Part shown: positions 32,258-40,934 of the stretch, piece by piece
How positions within the stretch are numbered: the stretch's first letter is position 1
How the letters are laid out: each line of letters begins with the position of its first letter
Assembly (NCBI GenBank): GCA_040401595.1
Contig: JBBAOE010000007.1
Coordinates: 66,744 to 130,743, forward strand
Direction: 5' to 3'
DNA: 64,000 nucleotides
Source of the DNA: RFPW01 sp040401595
GTDB taxonomy: Bacteria > Pseudomonadota > Gammaproteobacteria > Burkholderiales > Burkholderiaceae_E
Program-made: the position numbers and the translations under genes
Notes under the pieces: model-generated
Seen by the model: the letters and a program-made list of their open reading frames with translations, nothing else
Database searches by the model: none
Told to the model about the DNA's origin: nothing

Positions 32258-33874
32258 TTAAGTCAGACGCTGGCCGTGTTCGCGGGTTTCATGAAAGTGG
32301 ACCTTGGGCCAGCGTTCTATGGTCACGGCCAGCGTATGCCGGCTGTCGACCAGATAGACCAGATTGCCATCGACATCGCGCGCCAGTCGGGCAGGGTAGG
32401 CACGCTCAAACTCTTTGAGCTGGGTCGGGTCGTCGAAGGTGATCCAGCGGGCTGCGGCGATGCCCGCCCGCTCGAATGAGGCATCGACGCCGTATTCGGT
32501 ACGAAGCCGCTCCTGCACGACTTCGAATTGCAACTGACCCACGCCCCCGATCAGCAGGGAACTGTCCATCAGTGACTCAAACACCTGGACCGCACCCTCT
32601 TCGCCCAGTTCGCGCAGGCCCTTCTGCAGGGGTTTGGCTTTCATGGGGTCGCGCAATCGCGGCAGGCTGAACAGTTCTGGGGCGAAGTATGGAATGCCTT
32701 CGAAACCCAGCGCTTCACCCGATTCCGACAGGGTGTCGCCAATCTGTAGTTGCCCGTGGTTATGAATACCCAGGATATCGCCGGCAACGGCATCGTCCAT
32801 ACGAGAGCGCTCGTTAGCCATGAAGGTGACGGCGTTTGAGATTTTCATTTCACGTCCCAGTCGGACATGACGCACTTTGATGCCGGGGTGATAGCGCCCT
32901 GAGCAGACGCGCACGAACGCGATACGGTCCCGATGCTGCGGGTCCATGTTCGCTTGAATCTTAAAAACGAACGCGGTGAAGGGGGGTTCGGTGGGTTCAA
33001 CGCGTCGTACCCGTGCTGGGCGGGATTGCGGTGGCGGGGCCCATTGCGCGAGGGCACCCAGAATCTCACGGACCCCGAAATTATTGATACCCGAGCCAAA
33101 AAAGACCGGTGTCTGGCGTCCTGCGAGAAATTCCTCGAGCTCAAAGGTTCCGCTGGCAGCCCGCACCAGCTCAACATCGCTTCGCAGCTGGGCTGCTTCG
33201 TCGGGGAACTCGCGGTCAAGAACCGGATCATCGAGGCCGTGCAGCACCTGAACCGCGTCATCGCTCGCGCGCTCCTCTCCGGCCCGGAAACGCAGGATCT
33301 CGTTGCGCTGCAGGTGGTACACGCCGCGAAAACGTTTGCCCATCCCAACCGGCCAGGTGACCGGTGCGCACTGAATTTTCAGGATGGATTCGATCTCATC
33401 GAGCAACTCGATGGGCTCACGGACTTCGCGGTCCATCTTGTTGACGAAGGTGACGATTGGGGTATCACGTAACCGACAGACCTGCAGCAGTTTGATCGTC
33501 TGTTCCTCGACGCCCTTGGCGGCATCCACGACCATGACCGCGCAATCGACAGCGGTCAGTACGCGGTAGGTGTCTTCGGAGAAATCCTTGTGGCCAGGCG
33601 TATCTAGAAGATTGAAGGTACAGCCGCCCCATTGAAACTGCATCACTGAACTGGCGACCGAGATCCCACGCTGCTTTTCGACCTCCATCCAGTCGGAGGT
33701 CGCATGCCGGCCGCTCTTGCGGGCCTTGACGGTGCCAGCCATCTGGATAGCACCCCCAAACAGCAGCAGTTTTTCGGTGAGAGTGGTTTTGCCCGCATCC
33801 GGGTGGGCAATGATGGCAAAGGTACGCCGCTGGGCGACATCCTCGGCCAGTGCCGCTGCAACTGAATCGATCAT
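32258..33874 (-). CDS. prfC: Peptide chain release factor 3
   Basis: Translational GTPase that removes RF1/RF2 from the ribosome after termination. It is 538 residues, close to the family norm of about 530. The GTPase motifs are G1 AHPDAGKTT, switch I KSGRHATSDWMEVEKQRGISV (G2), G3 DTPGHKDF and G4 NKMD. The C-terminal RF3 domain ends near ARWITFDDP. The start overlaps the sensor kinase stop by 4 bases (ATGA), so it is translated after the kinase gene. Confidence 0.97.
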   Translation of the reverse strand: MIDSVAAALAEDVAQRRTFAIIAHPDAGKTTLTEKLLLFGGAIQMAGTVKARKSGRHATSDWMEVEKQRGISVASSVMQFQWGGCTFNLLDTPGHKDFSEDTYRVLTAVDCAVMVVDAAKGVEEQTIKLLQVCRLRDTPIVTFVNKMDREVREPIELLDEIESILKIQCAPVTWPVGMGKRFRGVYHLQRNEILRFRAGEERASDDAVQVLHGLDDPVLDREFPDEAAQLRSDVELVRAASGTFELEEFLAGRQTPVFFGSGINNFGVREILGALAQWAPPPQSRPARVRRVEPTEPPFTAFVFKIQANMDPQHRDRIAFVRVCSGRYHPGIKVRHVRLGREMKISNAVTFMANERSRMDDAVAGDILGIHNHGQLQIGDTLSESGEALGFEGIPYFAPELFSLPRLRDPMKAKPLQKGLRELGEEGAVQVFESLMDSSLLIGGVGQLQFEVVQERLRTEYGVDASFERAGIAAARWITFDDPTQLKEFERAYPARLARDVDGNLVYLVDSRHTLAVTIERWPKVHFHETREHGQRLT

Positions 33875-35613
33875 GGCGGCATGCTAACCGAGGTCGGGGT
33901 CACTTTACGAATAGGTGTGCGCGGGAGGTTTTCCAGATCGATCCCGGCTGGTCGCATCGGCAGACGCAGGGTGAACTGACTGCCAGCCCCCAACTGAGAC
34001 TGGACGACCAGGGAGCCTTGCATGGCTTGCGCCAACAAGCGGGCCAGCGCGAGTCCGAGTCCCGTACCACCGTATCGTTGAGAACCAATCGTTGCGGCTT
34101 GACGAAACCGTTCAAAAATCTGGTCGTGGAACTCTTCGGCGATGCCTGGTCCGCTGTCAATCACATCAAACTGAATGGTCGGGCCCATCAGCTGAACGCG
34201 TAACTGAACGCTGCCCTGGGCGGTGAATTTGATCGCGTTGGCCAGGAGATTGCCCAGAATCTGTCGCAGGCGCATGCCATCGCACGGCAGATAATCGGGA
34301 ACTGAATCCGCCATGTCGAGTGTGATCGCGAGACCCTTGATGGCAGCAGCTGCGTCGTATAGCTCAAACACCTCGGCCACCAGTTCGGGCAGCGGTTCAA
34401 CGTTATATCGGATCGGCATCGCCTCATAATCAAGACGTGTCAGGTCCAGAATGCTGTCCAGCAGTGCATTGAGCCGTTCAGCATTGCGGCGGATCCGACG
34501 GGCTGGCTCACTCCAGGGGGTGTTTTTTGCATGCCGTTCAATCAGTTCCGCAAATCCACGAATGCCCGTCAATGGGGTTCGAAGTTCATGGGTGATACTC
34601 GACAGGAATTCCGTCTTCGCCTGGTCGGCTGCCAGGGCCCGGCGTTCACTGGACTGGAGCCGGCTCAACAGTCGGATGATCTGTGCGCTACCAATCAATA
34701 GAATCAGACTGATGACCGATCCGAGGGCGAGCAGGATGTTCCGGAATGTTCGCCACTCCTCTAGGACATCGTTCAGGGATCGGGCCCAGAGGATCGACAC
34801 GGGCCAACCCGGTACCCGTTCAAACGCGCTCACTCGAACAACGCCATCGATTGAGCTTGACCCAAGGTACTGTCCTCTGAGGTTTCCCCGAATGCGCAAG
34901 AAGGCCGGGACCGAGGAGACGACGTGGCCGCTGGTGATCAGGCCCTGCGGGTCGACCCGGGTCAGGATGACGCCCTCCTGAAGGTGAATCAAGGAGCCGA
35001 TACTTGAGTCCCCCGGGTTGCCAAGGCGAAACTGTTTAAAGCGCCTGCCGACCCAGTCACTGCGCAGCGACACCCCAATCAATCCGGTCTGACCATTTGG
35101 GAGCTGGACTCGGCGGGTCATCGCAAAGGCCGATTCTTCCGAGGCCCATGCCTGGGCCGATCGTTGGATCACGGTGCCATTGGGTGTCGAGTTGTGGTCG
35201 CTTAACAGGAGGTCGGGTGCGCTCGCCTTGAACGCCTTGTCCTGATTCAGAAGGTCAATCGCGTTCACTTCCCCATCGGGTGTCACAAGAAAAATATCGG
35301 ACAAGGCTTCGCGGAGGGGACCGAGGCGGTCGAGGCGATTGAGTAGCGCGGCGGGAGTTGTCAGATCGGCCACGGCTGGGCGCAACACCGCGTCGCTCAG
35401 GTCAAAGAGCTCCTGTATCTGTCCGGCCACGACCTGGACGGTCTCTTGACCCTCGGTAAATTTGGCCTCCAGCTCCCTCGACTTCGTCGTCTGGATGGCG
35501 GTCAACAGAGCAGCCCAGATCAGCGCGGTGGCCACAACCGCACCGGTGAAAATCCTGCGCGCCCAGTGTTTGCCTTTCGATGGGTCAATTCCGGCCGGGT
35601 CGAGCGCTTTCAT
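33871..35613 (-). CDS. Membrane sensor histidine kinase
   Basis: Two-component sensor of 580 residues. TM1 is at about 22-41 and TM2 at about 292-312, enclosing a periplasmic sensing region of about 250 residues (ELFDLSDAVLRPAVADL..., SDIFLVTPDGEV) that resembles a Cache/PAS-like fold. The HisKA domain has the phospho-acceptor H342 in SSITHELRTPLTG. The HATPase has an N box (LGNLLANAIKFT), G1 (DSGPGIAEE) and G2 (GGTGLGLALARLLAQAMQG). No response regulator adjoins it. The 4-base overlap with prfC is unusual for a sensor kinase. The signal is unknown. Confidence 0.9.
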   Translation of the reverse strand: MKALDPAGIDPSKGKHWARRIFTGAVVATALIWAALLTAIQTTKSRELEAKFTEGQETVQVVAGQIQELFDLSDAVLRPAVADLTTPAALLNRLDRLGPLREALSDIFLVTPDGEVNAIDLLNQDKAFKASAPDLLLSDHNSTPNGTVIQRSAQAWASEESAFAMTRRVQLPNGQTGLIGVSLRSDWVGRRFKQFRLGNPGDSSIGSLIHLQEGVILTRVDPQGLITSGHVVSSVPAFLRIRGNLRGQYLGSSSIDGVVRVSAFERVPGWPVSILWARSLNDVLEEWRTFRNILLALGSVISLILLIGSAQIIRLLSRLQSSERRALAADQAKTEFLSSITHELRTPLTGIRGFAELIERHAKNTPWSEPARRIRRNAERLNALLDSILDLTRLDYEAMPIRYNVEPLPELVAEVFELYDAAAAIKGLAITLDMADSVPDYLPCDGMRLRQILGNLLANAIKFTAQGSVQLRVQLMGPTIQFDVIDSGPGIAEEFHDQIFERFRQAATIGSQRYGGTGLGLALARLLAQAMQGSLVVQSQLGAGSQFTLRLPMRPAGIDLENLPRTPIRKVTPTSVSMPP

Positions 35614-35680
35614 ATCGGGCTCTGGACTTGGGTGTGGAGTAGGCTTTGGACCAGGCCTTGGTTTCGGGTTGTCCGGGGTT

Positions 35681-36490
35681 TCATAGCGACCCTAAGCGCA
35701 GATCCGAGGCGCAATACATCAGCGCGGGGAAACTCACGGCCCAGGCCCAGAAGAACCGATTCAGACCAAAGTACCAAAACACCAGTCCATGAAAACCGGC
35801 AGCGATGACGCAGAACCCCATCGCCCACATGGGGCCTAGCAGAACCAGTGGGGCGCAGCATTCCCAGAGAATGAAACTCCAGGCCGCGAGGCGCGCCATC
35901 AACGGCTGGTGCCAGAGGCTTCTGGCTGGCAAGGGTCCGTAGACCGCGGTATCGAGGAATACCGTCAGTGCCAGGCCACTGCGCCAATGATGGTGTCCCA
36001 GTTTGATCGCGCCGGAAATGAAATACGAGGTCAGGGTATGAATACTCACGTACCAGAGGCCAGCGCGCCAGGCGGTGGATGCGGGCCACCACAAGCTGGC
36101 GAGGTGTCCAATTAGAAGCCCGGTCAGCGCCACCACGGTCATGAAATCGCTGCCCCCGTTGAAGGTGCCACGCCATCGGATGAGCAGGATGATTGTACTT
36201 AAAAATAACATTATGCTCGTGATACTGGACGATCCCCAAAACAATGAGAGCGCGACCAGTGCCCGCAGTCCAAGATGCAGCCGATGGGTCCAGGGGACGA
36301 AGAGTTGGTCAAAGGCAGCGCGCAACCATCGCGGCGCACCCTTGAGGTCATCCCGCTGAATCGACCACAGCCAGACGCCAGACTCGCCTTGTGCCTCGCG
36401 CAGGCGCCAGAATTCGGCGCACTGGATGAGCAAGCTGACGGCGCAGAGCCACTCGAAGGCGCGTATCGCTATGGCCTGATCCAGCACCAT
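35681..36490 (-). CDS. HTTM-like integral membrane protein
   Basis: Membrane protein of 269 residues with about seven hydrophobic segments. The block RWRGTFNGGSDFMTVVALTGLLIGHL resembles the conserved loop of HTTM/vitamin-K-dependent-carboxylase-like membrane proteins, and WHQPLMARLAAWSFILWECCAPLVLL is a late helix pair common in that group. The function is not established, and the conserved carboxylase residues cannot be confirmed. The start shares one base with the stop of the upstream membrane-anchored partner (TGATG), so the two act as a unit. Confidence 0.6.
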   Translation of the reverse strand: MVLDQAIAIRAFEWLCAVSLLIQCAEFWRLREAQGESGVWLWSIQRDDLKGAPRWLRAAFDQLFVPWTHRLHLGLRALVALSLFWGSSSITSIMLFLSTIILLIRWRGTFNGGSDFMTVVALTGLLIGHLASLWWPASTAWRAGLWYVSIHTLTSYFISGAIKLGHHHWRSGLALTVFLDTAVYGPLPARSLWHQPLMARLAAWSFILWECCAPLVLLGPMWAMGFCVIAAGFHGLVFWYFGLNRFFWAWAVSFPALMYCASDLRLGSL

Positions 36491-37107
36491 CAGGTCGACT
36501 CTACGCCCGTAGGCTCGAGATCCCGGTGGGCCTGCAGGGTCGGGGACACCAGTACCGTTGGATTGTCTCCATCGGGCTCAAGGGGATGCAGCAGACGTAC
36601 CCGGAACTGAAAGGCGCTCAGCTGACCGGAATCCCCCGGCGTGTCGGACGCGGCGCCGGTATTTGGGCGGTTTCCAAGGGTCGACCGTTGCTGGGCAAGC
36701 GTCATCGCATTCTGCATGGCGCACTTCAAGGCTAACCGGACGGTCAGCCGGTAGCTGACAAGCTCCGTCACGTTTTCCTCATCGGACATCTCGGCAAGGT
36801 CTCCCGCGAGATGCTCGACCAGTGTCTGCTCGACAAGTTGTAAATTGATATCGGGATTATGAACGAATTGCCTCGCATGGCGCTCGGCGCGGGGGAAGTA
36901 TGGGGTCCAGTCTGACCACTCGGCGTCGTCCAGCTGAACGCGCAGCTCCAGCGTCGGTCGATGACCCACGGCGTGGTAAAAGCGCCAATTCGGAAAGAAG
37001 GCGCGCAAAAAATGCAGGTGCCGGCTCTGCACATCGCGTCGAGGCATCCTCAGGCTGATGAGGATCGCCAGAAAGTACGCGAGAAGGAGAACAGCGGTCA
37101 GCTTCAT
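36490..37107 (-). CDS. Hypothetical N-terminally anchored partner of the HTTM-like protein
   Basis: Protein of 205 residues, not recognised as a named family. One hydrophobic segment at residues 3-18 should anchor it. After that it is soluble and contains an aromatic FFPNWRFYHAVGHRPTLEL block and WSDWTPYFP. The C-terminal third is Pro/Gly-rich. The 1-base overlap with the HTTM-like gene makes co-expression certain if either is expressed. It diverges from tRNA-Arg. Confidence 0.6.
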   Translation of the reverse strand: MKLTAVLLLAYFLAILISLRMPRRDVQSRHLHFLRAFFPNWRFYHAVGHRPTLELRVQLDDAEWSDWTPYFPRAERHARQFVHNPDINLQLVEQTLVEHLAGDLAEMSDEENVTELVSYRLTVRLALKCAMQNAMTLAQQRSTLGNRPNTGAASDTPGDSGQLSAFQFRVRLLHPLEPDGDNPTVLVSPTLQAHRDLEPTGVEST

Positions 37108-37134
37108 GGCAAGTCGTCGACTGAAGTCGTTATT

Positions 37135-37164
37135 GTGACTGTCGCATTCAGACCCCGCTACAAT
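37135..37164 (+). promoter_or_regulatory. Probable promoter of tRNA-Arg
   Basis: The -10 TACAAT (37159-37164) lies 22 bases upstream of the tRNA 5' end. GTGACT (37135-37140), spaced by 18 bases, is the best -35. Confidence 0.55.
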
Positions 37165-37186
37165 CTGGCGTTGAGTGCGGTCACTG

Positions 37187-37262
37187 GCCCCCGTAGCTCA
37201 GTGGATAGAGCATCTCCCTCCTAAGGAGAGGGTCACACGTTCGATTCGTGTCGGGGGCGCCA
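37187..37262 (+). tRNA. tRNA-Arg, anticodon CCU
   Basis: A 76-base cloverleaf. The acceptor is GCCCCCG/CGGGGGC with discriminator G and an encoded CCA (37260-37262). The D-stem is GCTC/GAGC. The anticodon stem is TCTCC/GGAGA with loop CTCCTAA, anticodon CCT at 37220-37222. The T-stem is ACACG/CGTGT with loop TTCGATT. It reads the rare Arg codon AGG. Confidence 0.97.
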
Positions 37263-37283
37263 ATTGATGCGATGCCGACTGGG

Positions 37284-38120
37284 TCAGGATCCTGCCGGGT
37301 GGTCTGACAGCACTTCGATCAGAAAACTGCCGGCGAATGTTTCGTTTGGTTCGATCCTGGCCGGGTGCTCAACAATGACGGGCTCGACGCACACAAATCG
37401 TTGCCAGTCGGCATCGGGGAGATCCTTCATGGCCTGTGCGCCCGCGACGCCCGGATTCCAGACCATCCATTGATTGAATCCCGTCATGGAGAGGCGCAAC
37501 CGAAGTGCACCGGCATCGAGCTCTACCGGCGCCGCAGTATCAAACAGGCGCTCATAGAGCTGTCCATCCCAGCCGATATCACCCTCTGGCTGGCGCACCA
37601 CCGCCGGGTGAAAACGATCGCGGGTCCGGGTACCGCCCAAGCCTCGCAAGCGGCTGGCGAGCAGGTCGGTCACGGCAAGATAAGGATGCAGACCGCCCGT
37701 CCAGGAAAAAGCGCTGCTGCCGGTGTTGGTGATCTTGAGTACGAGTTCAAGCCGGTGGTCTTCGGCGCGAATCTCCAGCGCCAGTTCGGCTGAATGCGGC
37801 CAGTCTGGGTGTACAAGGTCGGGATTTGGGTTGCGGGTGCTTGGGCCGATGGTCAGACCAAAACAACCCGCTGACTCAAGCGCACGCCAGTTCGCGGTTC
37901 GGACAAAGCCATGTTTGGGTAAGCTGCCTTCGTCATTGAACTGCGGGAACAGGATCGGTACACCGCCGCGAATCGGTGTGCCTGCGCCCGCGGATTGCGG
38001 ACTCAGGTACAAGACTGGATGGCGAGGCTGTTCAGCCCCGCCGAACGAAACACTGGCCTTCAACAGTTGGGCACCAAAGGGCTGGTACTCCAGGGTCCAA
38101 TTCAGCGCGGTCTGGGGCAT
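37284..38120 (-). CDS. D-hexose-6-phosphate mutarotase (YeaD-type aldose-1-epimerase)
   Basis: Interconverts the alpha and beta anomers of hexose 6-phosphates. It is 278 residues with the galactose-mutarotase fold. Signature pieces are GGVPILFPQFNDEGSLPKHGFVR (substrate loop), TGGLHPYLAV (conserved His) and RFVCVEPVIV (catalytic Glu). These match the YeaD branch rather than GalM. It stands between tRNA-Arg and the DUF6279 lipoprotein, transcribed on the minus strand, 64 bases after the latter. Confidence 0.88.
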   Translation of the reverse strand: MPQTALNWTLEYQPFGAQLLKASVSFGGAEQPRHPVLYLSPQSAGAGTPIRGGVPILFPQFNDEGSLPKHGFVRTANWRALESAGCFGLTIGPSTRNPNPDLVHPDWPHSAELALEIRAEDHRLELVLKITNTGSSAFSWTGGLHPYLAVTDLLASRLRGLGGTRTRDRFHPAVVRQPEGDIGWDGQLYERLFDTAAPVELDAGALRLRLSMTGFNQWMVWNPGVAGAQAMKDLPDADWQRFVCVEPVIVEHPARIEPNETFAGSFLIEVLSDHPAGS

Positions 38121-38184
38121 AGATGGGTCAGGGCGTTGGATGATGGGGGATTGACGGCATCTGCGTGAAGTATGCCCGGAGTCT

Positions 38185-39069
38185 CTAGCTGCTTTTGGGA
38201 TTGCGGGCTGCCAGCGCGTTCAGATCGTCGATGAAACTGCTGATGCGCTTGTCCAGCGCAGCCCGCTGAGCCGGGGTCGCACTGGCGAGCAGTCGTGCAG
38301 CAATCACATCATTGGCCAGCGCGAGTCGATTGGCCTCCTCTGCGCGTGCCGGATCAGGTCGCCAGATCCGTTCCAGCGTTTCCGCTAAGCCCGCCTCGGA
38401 GGCAACCCGGTTGCCTGTCTGCATGGTCAGGGCCTCGAGCGCGGCGATGATCCGATGCTGACGTTCAAGACGTTCGGTTTCAACCAGCGTGTCGAAGGCG
38501 GCGATTTCTCGAACATGCGTGCGGATCAGTTCCCGTTGGGTTGCGGTCACTTCGCCGAACAACCAGTCCGTCCGTTCGATCCATCGCTCCTCCCGGCGCG
38601 CGGCGCGCACGCGCGGGGAAGCGGGATGGATGTCGCGACGCCATCGCTCATTGGCGTCCTCGAACCGACTGCGCATTTTGTTCAGTTGCGCGGGCTTGAG
38701 GGTCACAGCGAGCGTCACCAATTCGGGCGTGATCCGTTGCATGAGCGGGGACCACCACTGGATGATTGACTCACGCCAGCGAGTGACATCCGCGGCGGTG
38801 GTTGGTGGGCCCTCGCGCAACTGGCGGCGTACGTTCTGGAGCCATTGTGCGGTCGGTCGCAATTGTTCCCGTCGGACCCATTCCAGCCACTGGTTGATTT
38901 GCTCCCGGCTCAGGCTGGCTTGTTGGTCATCGAGATCCCAGGTCCGTTTGGCTTCCCACTGCAACCAGAAGGGCAACGCGTCAAAGGCGAGGCGAGGCGT
39001 CGAACAGGCGGTGAGTCCAATCAGCAGGAGCGCCAGCACGAGCCGGCGAATGCTCTTCAGGGCATTCAT
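38185..39069 (-). CDS. DUF6279 family lipoprotein
   Basis: Predicted outer-membrane or periplasmic lipoprotein of 294 residues. The signal ends in the lipobox LTAC (Cys at 22). The mature part is helical and charged, with Trp-rich blocks (FWLQWEAKRTWDLDDQQASLSREQINQWLEWVRREQ) that match DUF6279. Function unknown. The start overlaps the folA stop by 4 bases (ATGA). Confidence 0.82.
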   Translation of the reverse strand: MNALKSIRRLVLALLLIGLTACSTPRLAFDALPFWLQWEAKRTWDLDDQQASLSREQINQWLEWVRREQLRPTAQWLQNVRRQLREGPPTTAADVTRWRESIIQWWSPLMQRITPELVTLAVTLKPAQLNKMRSRFEDANERWRRDIHPASPRVRAARREERWIERTDWLFGEVTATQRELIRTHVREIAAFDTLVETERLERQHRIIAALEALTMQTGNRVASEAGLAETLERIWRPDPARAEEANRLALANDVIAARLLASATPAQRAALDKRISSFIDDLNALAARNPKSS

Positions 39070-39557
39070 GACCTGCCGCGAATGGCGGTGACAATTTCAA
39101 ATTGCACGCCGTCACTGCCCTGCCGCGGTTGCCGCTCTATTTCGTGCCAGACCAGCGGATCGAGTGGCGCAAAGTGGGTATCGCCCTCGGGCTGCAGGGC
39201 AATTTCCGTGATCACCGCGCGCTGGCAATAGGGCAGCGCGGCTTCATAGACTTGTCCGCCGCCAATCACAAAGAGTTCCGGCTGATCGACGCATCGTGCG
39301 ATTGCCTGGTCAATGCTGGCGACCCGCTCTGCACCCGGGGGCGAGAAATGGGGATCGCGACTCAGAACGAGGCTGCGCCGATTTGGTAGCGGTCGGCCAA
39401 TGGAGTCCCAGGTCCTTCGACCCATCAGAATCGCGTGCCCCGTCGTCAACTGGCGAAAATGCTTGAGGTCTTCCGGCAGATGCCATGGCATCACGTTGTC
39501 CCGACCGATGACGCCGTTGGCGGCTCGAGCGACGACCAGGGTCAGGCGGGGCTTCAG
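39066..39557 (-). CDS. folA: Dihydrofolate reductase, apparently started at CTG
   Basis: Reduces dihydrofolate to tetrahydrofolate with NADPH, recycling the product of ThyA. The frame upstream of MPWHLPEDLKHF reads LTLVVARAANGVIGRDNV, the indispensable first strand of the enzyme. No ATG, GTG or TTG occurs in frame before it, back into thyA. The first good candidate is CTG at 39557, which overlaps the thyA TGA as CTGA and gives 163 residues, a normal length. Internal starts at 39494 (GTG) or 39491 (ATG) would remove the first strand and the NADPH/folate site. Other signatures are HAILMGRRTWDSIGRPLPNR and LFVIGGGQVYE. A sequencing error is the alternative. Confidence 0.88.
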   Translation of the reverse strand: MKPRLTLVVARAANGVIGRDNVMPWHLPEDLKHFRQLTTGHAILMGRRTWDSIGRPLPNRRSLVLSRDPHFSPPGAERVASIDQAIARCVDQPELFVIGGGQVYEAALPYCQRAVITEIALQPEGDTHFAPLDPLVWHEIERQPRQGSDGVQFEIVTAIRGRS

Positions 39558-40348
39558 ATTGCGACCTCGGCACGGATGTGCGGGTGGGCCTGATAGCCTT
39601 CGAGCGCGAAGTCTTCGATCTGATAGTGCTCGATCGATGGCGGATGGTTTTTTAACACCAGCTGCGGCAACGGGAAGGGCTCCCTCGTGAGTTGCAGTCG
39701 GGCCTGGTCGAGGTGATTCAAATACAGATGAACATCGCCACCGGTCCAGACGAAGTCACCCACCTCGAGACCGCACTGCTGAGCAAGGATGGTCTGCAGC
39801 AGCGCGTAGCTCGCGATATTGAACGGTACCCCCAGAAAGACATCGCAGGAACGCTGGTAGAGCTGCAGGTGCAGGCGCCCGCTGATGACTGCGGTCTGAA
39901 ACAAGCAATGGCAGGGCGCGAGTTTCATCTGGGGCAGCTCCCCCACATTCCAGGCACTGACGATCTGCCGACGGGAATTGGGATCGCGCCGAATCAATTC
40001 AATGAGCTGGGCGATCTGATCGACAGTTTCTCCGTTGGCCCCCGACCAAGCTCGCCATTGTTTGCCGTAGATCGGGCCAAGTTCGCCATCGGCGTCGGCC
40101 CACTCATCCCAGATCGATACGCCGTGTGCCTGCAGGGAGCGCACGTTGGTCTCGCCGCGCAGAAACCATAGGAGTTCATGGAAAATCGATCGCGTGTGCA
40201 GTTTCTTGGTGGTCAGTAGCGGAAAGCCGTCTGCGAGCCGGAATCGCATCTGATGGCCGAAGACGGCGAGCGTACCCACACCCGTTCGGTCCTGCCGCTC
40301 GACGCCTTCATCGAGAACGCGCTGGATCAGTTCGAGATACGATTTCAT
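39554..40348 (-). CDS. thyA: Thymidylate synthase
   Basis: Methylates dUMP to dTMP using methylene-tetrahydrofolate. It has 264 residues, exactly the Escherichia coli length. The catalytic Cys is C146 in LAPCHCLFQ; other blocks are DRTGVGTLAVFG, RGETNVRSLQ and VPFNIASYALL. It starts one base after the gspC stop and overlaps folA by 4 bases at the end, so gspC-thyA-folA-DUF6279 form one coupled string. Confidence 0.97.
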   Translation of the reverse strand: MKSYLELIQRVLDEGVERQDRTGVGTLAVFGHQMRFRLADGFPLLTTKKLHTRSIFHELLWFLRGETNVRSLQAHGVSIWDEWADADGELGPIYGKQWRAWSGANGETVDQIAQLIELIRRDPNSRRQIVSAWNVGELPQMKLAPCHCLFQTAVISGRLHLQLYQRSCDVFLGVPFNIASYALLQTILAQQCGLEVGDFVWTGGDVHLYLNHLDQARLQLTREPFPLPQLVLKNHPPSIEHYQIEDFALEGYQAHPHIRAEVAI

Positions 40349-40349
40349 G

Positions 40350-40823
40350 TCAGGGTCCGGTCAGCAGGGAAACTGAGCCGCGCGGTGGCGCTGCGACCTC
40401 CGTACGCGTCCCATTGCGTTGGAGGATGATCTGCTCGGCTTGGACACCCACCAGCATCCAGCCCGATTCCACTTCGTCGCCTAGCGCGACACTGCGCACC
40501 GGCCGACCGTCGACCGAAATCAGTGCCGATCCGCGCATGCCACTGACCAGTCCCAGCACCTTGAAATTCAGTGTGGGGGCCTGCGCAGCCTTGGGCGGCA
40601 GGGCACCAAATAGGGATGCTGCAGCGTTGGCGTCCGATACCAAGGAATTGGCGTCATTTGGCAACGGAGCAATGGGGGGAGTCGGGGCAGCAAGACGCGG
40701 TACCCACCAGGCCAGGATTGCGGCCAGAGCAGCGATGAGCATGAGCGAGAAGAGTCGGGGCAGCCAGAGGCGAGCGTTCAAAGACGGACGTCCTTCAATG
40801 GGAGTTGACGCAGGGTCTATCAT
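40350..40823 (-). CDS. gspC: Type II secretion protein GspC-like
   Basis: Inner-membrane T2SS subunit that links the platform to the secretin GspD. The ATG at 40823 gives MIDPASTPIEGRPSLN, 157 residues. A single TM lies at about 24-45 (LFSLMLIAALAAILAWWV). The periplasmic homology region follows (FKVLGLVSGMRGSALISVDGRPVRSVALGDEVESGWMLVGVQAEQIILQRNGTR). The C-terminal PDZ or coiled-coil domain of longer GspC proteins is absent. It faces away from gspG, with 111 bases between, and leads into thyA. Confidence 0.85.
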   Translation of the reverse strand: MIDPASTPIEGRPSLNARLWLPRLFSLMLIAALAAILAWWVPRLAAPTPPIAPLPNDANSLVSDANAAASLFGALPPKAAQAPTLNFKVLGLVSGMRGSALISVDGRPVRSVALGDEVESGWMLVGVQAEQIILQRNGTRTEVAAPPRGSVSLLTGP

Positions 40824-40934
40824 ACCGATACCTGTCACTGACCTCTGCACATCGAAATCCCCAGATGGACTGCGGTCCGCAATGGCTTTTCTGGATGGCG
40901 TTTGTGCTTGTCGTCTTATGAGATCGAGAACCCC

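Noticed and set aside
37187..37262. tRNA-Arg considered as an island integration site
   Set aside because: There is no integrase, no second copy of the 3' end and no compositional change next to it.
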